NCBI GenBank assembly: GCA_003598085.1
Contig: QZKU01000052.1
Span: 1-36,363 of the forward strand
Reading direction: 5' to 3'
Length of the DNA stretch: 36,363 nucleotides
From: Candidatus Abyssobacteria bacterium SURF_5
Lineage (GTDB): Bacteria; Abyssobacteria; SURF-5
The notes beneath the pieces were generated by a model, which saw only the letters and a list, made by a program, of their open reading frames with translations, did no database searches and was not told the DNA's origin. Shown piece by piece: positions 32,957 to 36,363 of the stretch; within the stretch, counting starts at the first letter, position 1; every line of letters starts with the position of its first letter. Made by a program: the position numbers and the translations under genes.

Positions 32957-34267
32957 TCATGAAAAGAAACGCGGGAGGTATTCCCTGTTTGCCTCAAGCA
33001 TGGCGTCCAGGCATCTTTCCGCGGTGAACCGATCAGGCACCGCCGGATCGAGGAGCATCGCCTCAAGCGCCGCCTGGCGGCTGCCCTCCATCGCCGCTTT
33101 CGCGTTGAGGTAGTGGATCGTGGTCTGCAGATGACACCATCCGGATATGAGCGGGGGCAGCGAACCGACCGGCTCGCCTTCCGTCTGGCCGCCCCGGGTC
33201 CAGCCGGGAACTTCCACAATAGAATTTGGCGGCAGATTTGAGATGTAGCCGTCGTTCGGCAGATTGAGCGCATTGAAGCGCTGTTTGCGGTCATGTGCGA
33301 GCGCGGAGATGATCTCCGCAACGATTTCCCCACTTGGCCACTGCATGAATTCCTGCAACGGATACTTTCCGGCAACGGCATTCTGGACGCGCTCATCCGT
33401 ATCCTTCAGGTAGATTTGATAGACGGAGAAGAAGTCGAACGGCTCCAGGTCCGACGCCCAGGGGGTGCGCCAGATATGACCGCCCGGGATGTATTCTCCT
33501 ATGTGGCTGTCGCTTGTAACGCACAAATACCCGCTCAGCCGGAAAAGGTCGGCGACGAGCAGCCGGTCCATATGCACGCGTGTCGGCGCCAACTCGCGCA
33601 CCATTGGATACAGGTCTTCCCCCGTCTGTTTGTCGCGGATATCCAGATACCACGTGAAGTGGTTCAAGCCCGCCGCCACAACGTGCAGGCGGTCTTCGGG
33701 CACTTCCAGAAGCGCTGACAGATAACCATTGCCGTCCACGATCTCATGACAGCTTCCGATGAATCTGACGTTGGTGTAATCGTTGACGGCCTGAAGAATC
33801 CGGCTCATGGGATTTGCGAGGTTGATCACCATTGCCTCGGGACACAGTCGCTCCACATCCTGGCAGATTTCCACGACCAGCGGAATCTGGCGCATCGCGT
33901 GAAACAGGCCGCCCGGGCCCCCGTTCTCTCCCTGCGCCTGCTCAATCCCAAATTTCTTCGGAATGCGCCGATCCATGTGCCACAGGGGGAACCGATTCAC
34001 CTCGACACTGATAATGACGAAATCGGCGCCGGGAAGCGCGCTGACTCTATCGGTCGTATATTCGAGTTTTAATGCCGCGCCCGTCGTCTCGATCAAACGT
34101 CGCCCCAATTGGTACACCAGCTTCAGTTTTTCCTCATTTACGTCGACAAGGACGATCGTGCTGCCATAAACATCCTTGGTCTTGATAAAATCCGAAATAA
34201 GCAAGGGCGCAAACTGCGTGCTCCCTCCCCCGAGAAAGACTATCTTTTTTCCCAACAGTGGCGTCAT
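32957..34267 (-). CDS. GH4 family NAD-dependent glycosidase
   Basis: A 436-residue glycoside hydrolase of family 4, which uses NAD+ and a divalent metal in a redox-assisted elimination mechanism. The NAD-binding loop is FLGGGSTQFAP (11-21), and the metal site is C173-H174 in GSCHEIV and N202-H203 in GLNHFTW. AQGENGGPGGLFHAMRQIP is also family-typical. GH4 members cleave alpha-galactosides, alpha-glucuronides or phosphorylated glucosides. Preceded by a strong GGAGGT. Being next to trehalose genes suggests disaccharide use, but it is on the other strand and its substrate cannot be told. Confidence 0.85.
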   Translation of the reverse strand: MTPLLGKKIVFLGGGSTQFAPLLISDFIKTKDVYGSTIVLVDVNEEKLKLVYQLGRRLIETTGAALKLEYTTDRVSALPGADFVIISVEVNRFPLWHMDRRIPKKFGIEQAQGENGGPGGLFHAMRQIPLVVEICQDVERLCPEAMVINLANPMSRILQAVNDYTNVRFIGSCHEIVDGNGYLSALLEVPEDRLHVVAAGLNHFTWYLDIRDKQTGEDLYPMVRELAPTRVHMDRLLVADLFRLSGYLCVTSDSHIGEYIPGGHIWRTPWASDLEPFDFFSVYQIYLKDTDERVQNAVAGKYPLQEFMQWPSGEIVAEIISALAHDRKQRFNALNLPNDGYISNLPPNSIVEVPGWTRGGQTEGEPVGSLPPLISGWCHLQTTIHYLNAKAAMEGSRQAALEAMLLDPAVPDRFTAERCLDAMLEANREYLPRFFS

Positions 34268-34358
34268 GCTCTACCTCCGATGTGCCGCCGATTCGCGTCC
34301 CACCCGCATATCTTACCCGAAACTTCGAGAATCGCGCAACTCGCACAATGGGAATCGA

Positions 34359-36194
34359 TCAGGCTCGCGCCAGCCGGAAATCGGCGCGAGTCGCCGGAAA
34401 ATTGGAATTATAATATGGATCGAACGGGCGCTTTTTCTTCCATCTTTCAAAAAAAAGCAGCTCTTCATGTTCGTCACCGCGCTTGCCCGTGCTGGCGCTT
34501 TCATGATGATACAGCAAGGCGAACGGCGTAAAGACCGTGCGAAAACCCGCTTCAGCCGCCCGCAGGCATAAATCGACGTCCTGATACGATACCTTATACG
34601 CGGAATCGAAGCCCCCAAGACTCTCGAAGACGCTCCTTTTCACCATCATGCAGGCGCCGCTGACCGCCGAGCAGTTTCGAATGACGTCCGCCATGCAAAA
34701 ATAGCCGGGTTCCTCGCGCGGCAGGCGGGAGTGAACGTGCGCCGCCGTCCCGCAATGCCACAGCGCTATGCCCGCATGCTGTACGGTATCGTCCGGATAC
34801 AGCAGTTTCGCGCCCACGATTGCCACTCCCGGCAGCTCCAGCATCTCGAGCATCGCCTCCAACCAGCCGGCCTCGATGACTTCGGTGTCGTTATTGAGAA
34901 AAAGGAGGGCGTTCCCCTCGGCTCGGGCGGCGGTCGCGTTATTTATCGCCGAATAATTGAAGTCGCCGGGACAATCGATTATGCGAACCCGGCTATCTCC
35001 CTCCAGCGAAGCAAAATACTCCTTGGTCCGCGGCTCAGAACTCTCATTGTCGGCAATTATGATTTCAAAACGCGGGCGCTTCGTGAGCCGAAATATCGAG
35101 TCGATGCACGTCTTCAGGTACTCGCTTCTGTCGCGGGTGGGTATGATAATGCTGACGAGCGAGTCCGAGGGAAACGCCGCGCGCACGCGATAGGTGCCGG
35201 CGCATCTTCCCTGTTCAACGGTGCCGGAAACGCCTCTTCTTTCAAGCGCATCGTGCAGTGCCTTGATGGAGGACGCTGCCGCCGTTTTGCCGCCCGCGGA
35301 GGAATGATAGCTGATCGCCGTCGATCCGCTCGAGCGGCGCCAATGGTATAAAACTTTCGGAATATGATGGATGCGATCGGTCCGCTCTGTCAGACGAAGC
35401 GCCAGATCGAAATCCTGCGCTCCGTCGAATCCCGCCCGAAAGCCGCCGATCTCTTCAACAATGCTTCTCCGGTACACACCAAGGTGACACGTGTACATCG
35501 TCGAAAGCAGAAGCTCGGGCGACCAATCCGGCTTGAGAAAAGCCTCCACGTGCCGCCCGCGCTCGTCAATTTTGTCCTCGTCTGAATATATGAAATCCGC
35601 GTCCGGATGCTCGTTCAGCAGCTTCACCACCTCGAACAGCGCTACGGGAGCAAGCTGGTCATCATGATCGAGCAGAGCGACGAACTCGCCCTCAGCAAGC
35701 GCGAGCGCGGCATTCGAGGCGCCTGCAATTCCCTGGTTCCGCTCCAAAAAGCGCATCTTGATTTTCTTGTCGGCGCCGGCATATCGTTCGAGAACCGCCC
35801 TGGTTGCCGCGTTTGTCGAGGAGTCATCGGCGATGCAGAGTTCCCAGCGCGGATATATCTGCCGCTCGACGCTCCCAATCGCCTTCTGCAGGAGGCGGGC
35901 ATCCACATTATAAACCGGCATCACAACGCTGATGAGAGGCTTGAACGAGAGGCGGGAAACGCTTGCCCGCATGGCTTGCATTTGCTCGGGAGATGCAGCA
36001 TGCTCCTTCCGCCAGCGCTGATACAGGATATCCTCGACGGAAAGCATGCGCCTGCCGAGGAGGCGGTATTGAAGATAGGCGGCGCAGTAGCGGAGGGTGG
36101 CCTCCATCCCTTCCGCTTGCAAGAGATCCAGTGTCTTGTTCAATATGTTAGGCAGACAAATGCTCCATCGAAGGTCCATTCTTCCTAAATTCAC
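34359..36194 (-). CDS. double-domain GT2 glycosyltransferase
   Basis: A 611-residue protein with two family 2 glycosyltransferase domains. Domain one is about residues 88-300 (ISVVMPVYNVD, CIADDSS, LLDHDDQLAP, SDEDKIDERGRH). Domain two is about 340-590 (VSIIIPTRDRSEYL, IADNESSEPRT, FLNNDTEVIEAGWLEAM, GGFDSAYKVSYQDVDLC). An N-terminal helical part of about 85 residues has no membrane segment. Such tandem GT2 proteins build O-antigen or cell-wall polysaccharides, often with rhamnose. The start is GTG 36194 or ATG 36179; AGGAAGA is too close to the ATG. The gene lies 91 bp downstream of the GH4 gene. Upstream sequence 36195-36363 shows no gene. Confidence 0.8.
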   Translation of the reverse strand: MNLGRMDLRWSICLPNILNKTLDLLQAEGMEATLRYCAAYLQYRLLGRRMLSVEDILYQRWRKEHAASPEQMQAMRASVSRLSFKPLISVVMPVYNVDARLLQKAIGSVERQIYPRWELCIADDSSTNAATRAVLERYAGADKKIKMRFLERNQGIAGASNAALALAEGEFVALLDHDDQLAPVALFEVVKLLNEHPDADFIYSDEDKIDERGRHVEAFLKPDWSPELLLSTMYTCHLGVYRRSIVEEIGGFRAGFDGAQDFDLALRLTERTDRIHHIPKVLYHWRRSSGSTAISYHSSAGGKTAAASSIKALHDALERRGVSGTVEQGRCAGTYRVRAAFPSDSLVSIIIPTRDRSEYLKTCIDSIFRLTKRPRFEIIIADNESSEPRTKEYFASLEGDSRVRIIDCPGDFNYSAINNATAARAEGNALLFLNNDTEVIEAGWLEAMLEMLELPGVAIVGAKLLYPDDTVQHAGIALWHCGTAAHVHSRLPREEPGYFCMADVIRNCSAVSGACMMVKRSVFESLGGFDSAYKVSYQDVDLCLRAAEAGFRTVFTPFALLYHHESASTGKRGDEHEELLFFERWKKKRPFDPYYNSNFPATRADFRLARA

Positions 36195-36363
36195 ACACTT
36201 ATCCCATCATATCATGAGCATGTTCTTTTTTTCCCTCTCGTCTGGAAATTTGCGAGGGTCCGAAGGAGGGGTCATCTCTAAAAACCAAAGTCAAGAAAAA
36301 AATCTCCTTTTCCCTCCTTAATTACCATCTTTTGATTTTGGAGGGCATCCATAACGCAAGCGC

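Overview
The window (about 36.4 kb, GC-rich, densely coding) looks like a chromosomal segment of an uncultivated, anaerobic, probably Gram-negative-type bacterium. Reasons: sigma70-type promoters; lipoate and type IV pilus genes; a methylene-tetrahydrofolate reductase pair (MetV/MetF) beside an MvhD-like iron-sulfur protein; two CooC-type nickel-insertion ATPases; a cobalamin adenosyltransferase and an ADP-forming acyl-CoA synthetase subunit. Together these suggest Wood-Ljungdahl or other C1 metabolism. An NrpR-type nitrogen regulator and archaeal-style split glutamate synthase genes add an archaea-like flavour. The phylum cannot be fixed from the sequence. I see no tRNA, rRNA, insertion sequence, prophage or CRISPR array.

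Layout. 1-6.3 kb: an envelope/lipid block with a GT-C membrane glycosyltransferase, a UbiA-type prenyltransferase, a DUF362 protein, a radical SAM enzyme resembling tetraether lipid synthase (opposite strand) and a small Cys-rich secreted protein. 6.5-17.5 kb: a nitrogen/C1 block. An NrpR-like repressor gene is divergent from a glutamate-synthase-like FMN protein, whose near-consensus promoter is followed by a GGCA-N6-TGCC dyad and a roughly 145-nt folded leader RNA. After a clear terminator and a second promoter comes a six-gene operon: mvhD-like, metV, metF, a degenerate glutamate-synthase-like Fe-S protein, a canonical FMN/Fe-S glutamate synthase subunit, and a glutaminase-GXGXG fusion. A classical GGAA-N6-TTCC dyad lies upstream of that promoter.

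17.7-21.4 kb: lipB, two pilT-type ATPase genes and a membrane TPR protein. 21.4-24.7 kb (minus): cobalamin adenosyltransferase, a short-chain dehydrogenase and a FadH-type 2,4-dienoyl-CoA reductase-like flavoprotein. 24.9 kb: a possible 38-residue membrane peptide. 25.0-26.6 kb (minus): two CooC-like ATPases. 26.8-28.3 kb: an acyl-CoA synthetase (ADP-forming) alpha subunit. 28.5-32.9 kb: a trehalose operon with DUF5752, TreT-like, OtsB and OtsA. 33-36.2 kb (minus): a GH4 glycosidase and a double-domain GT2 glycosyltransferase.

The most interesting part is 7.5-17.5 kb. There a nitrogen regulator, operator-like dyads, a candidate cis-regulatory RNA and an operon mixing methylene-THF reductase with glutamate-synthase modules suggest a linked nitrogen and one-carbon redox system. 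All functional statements rest on reading motifs by eye; no database or folding program was run.
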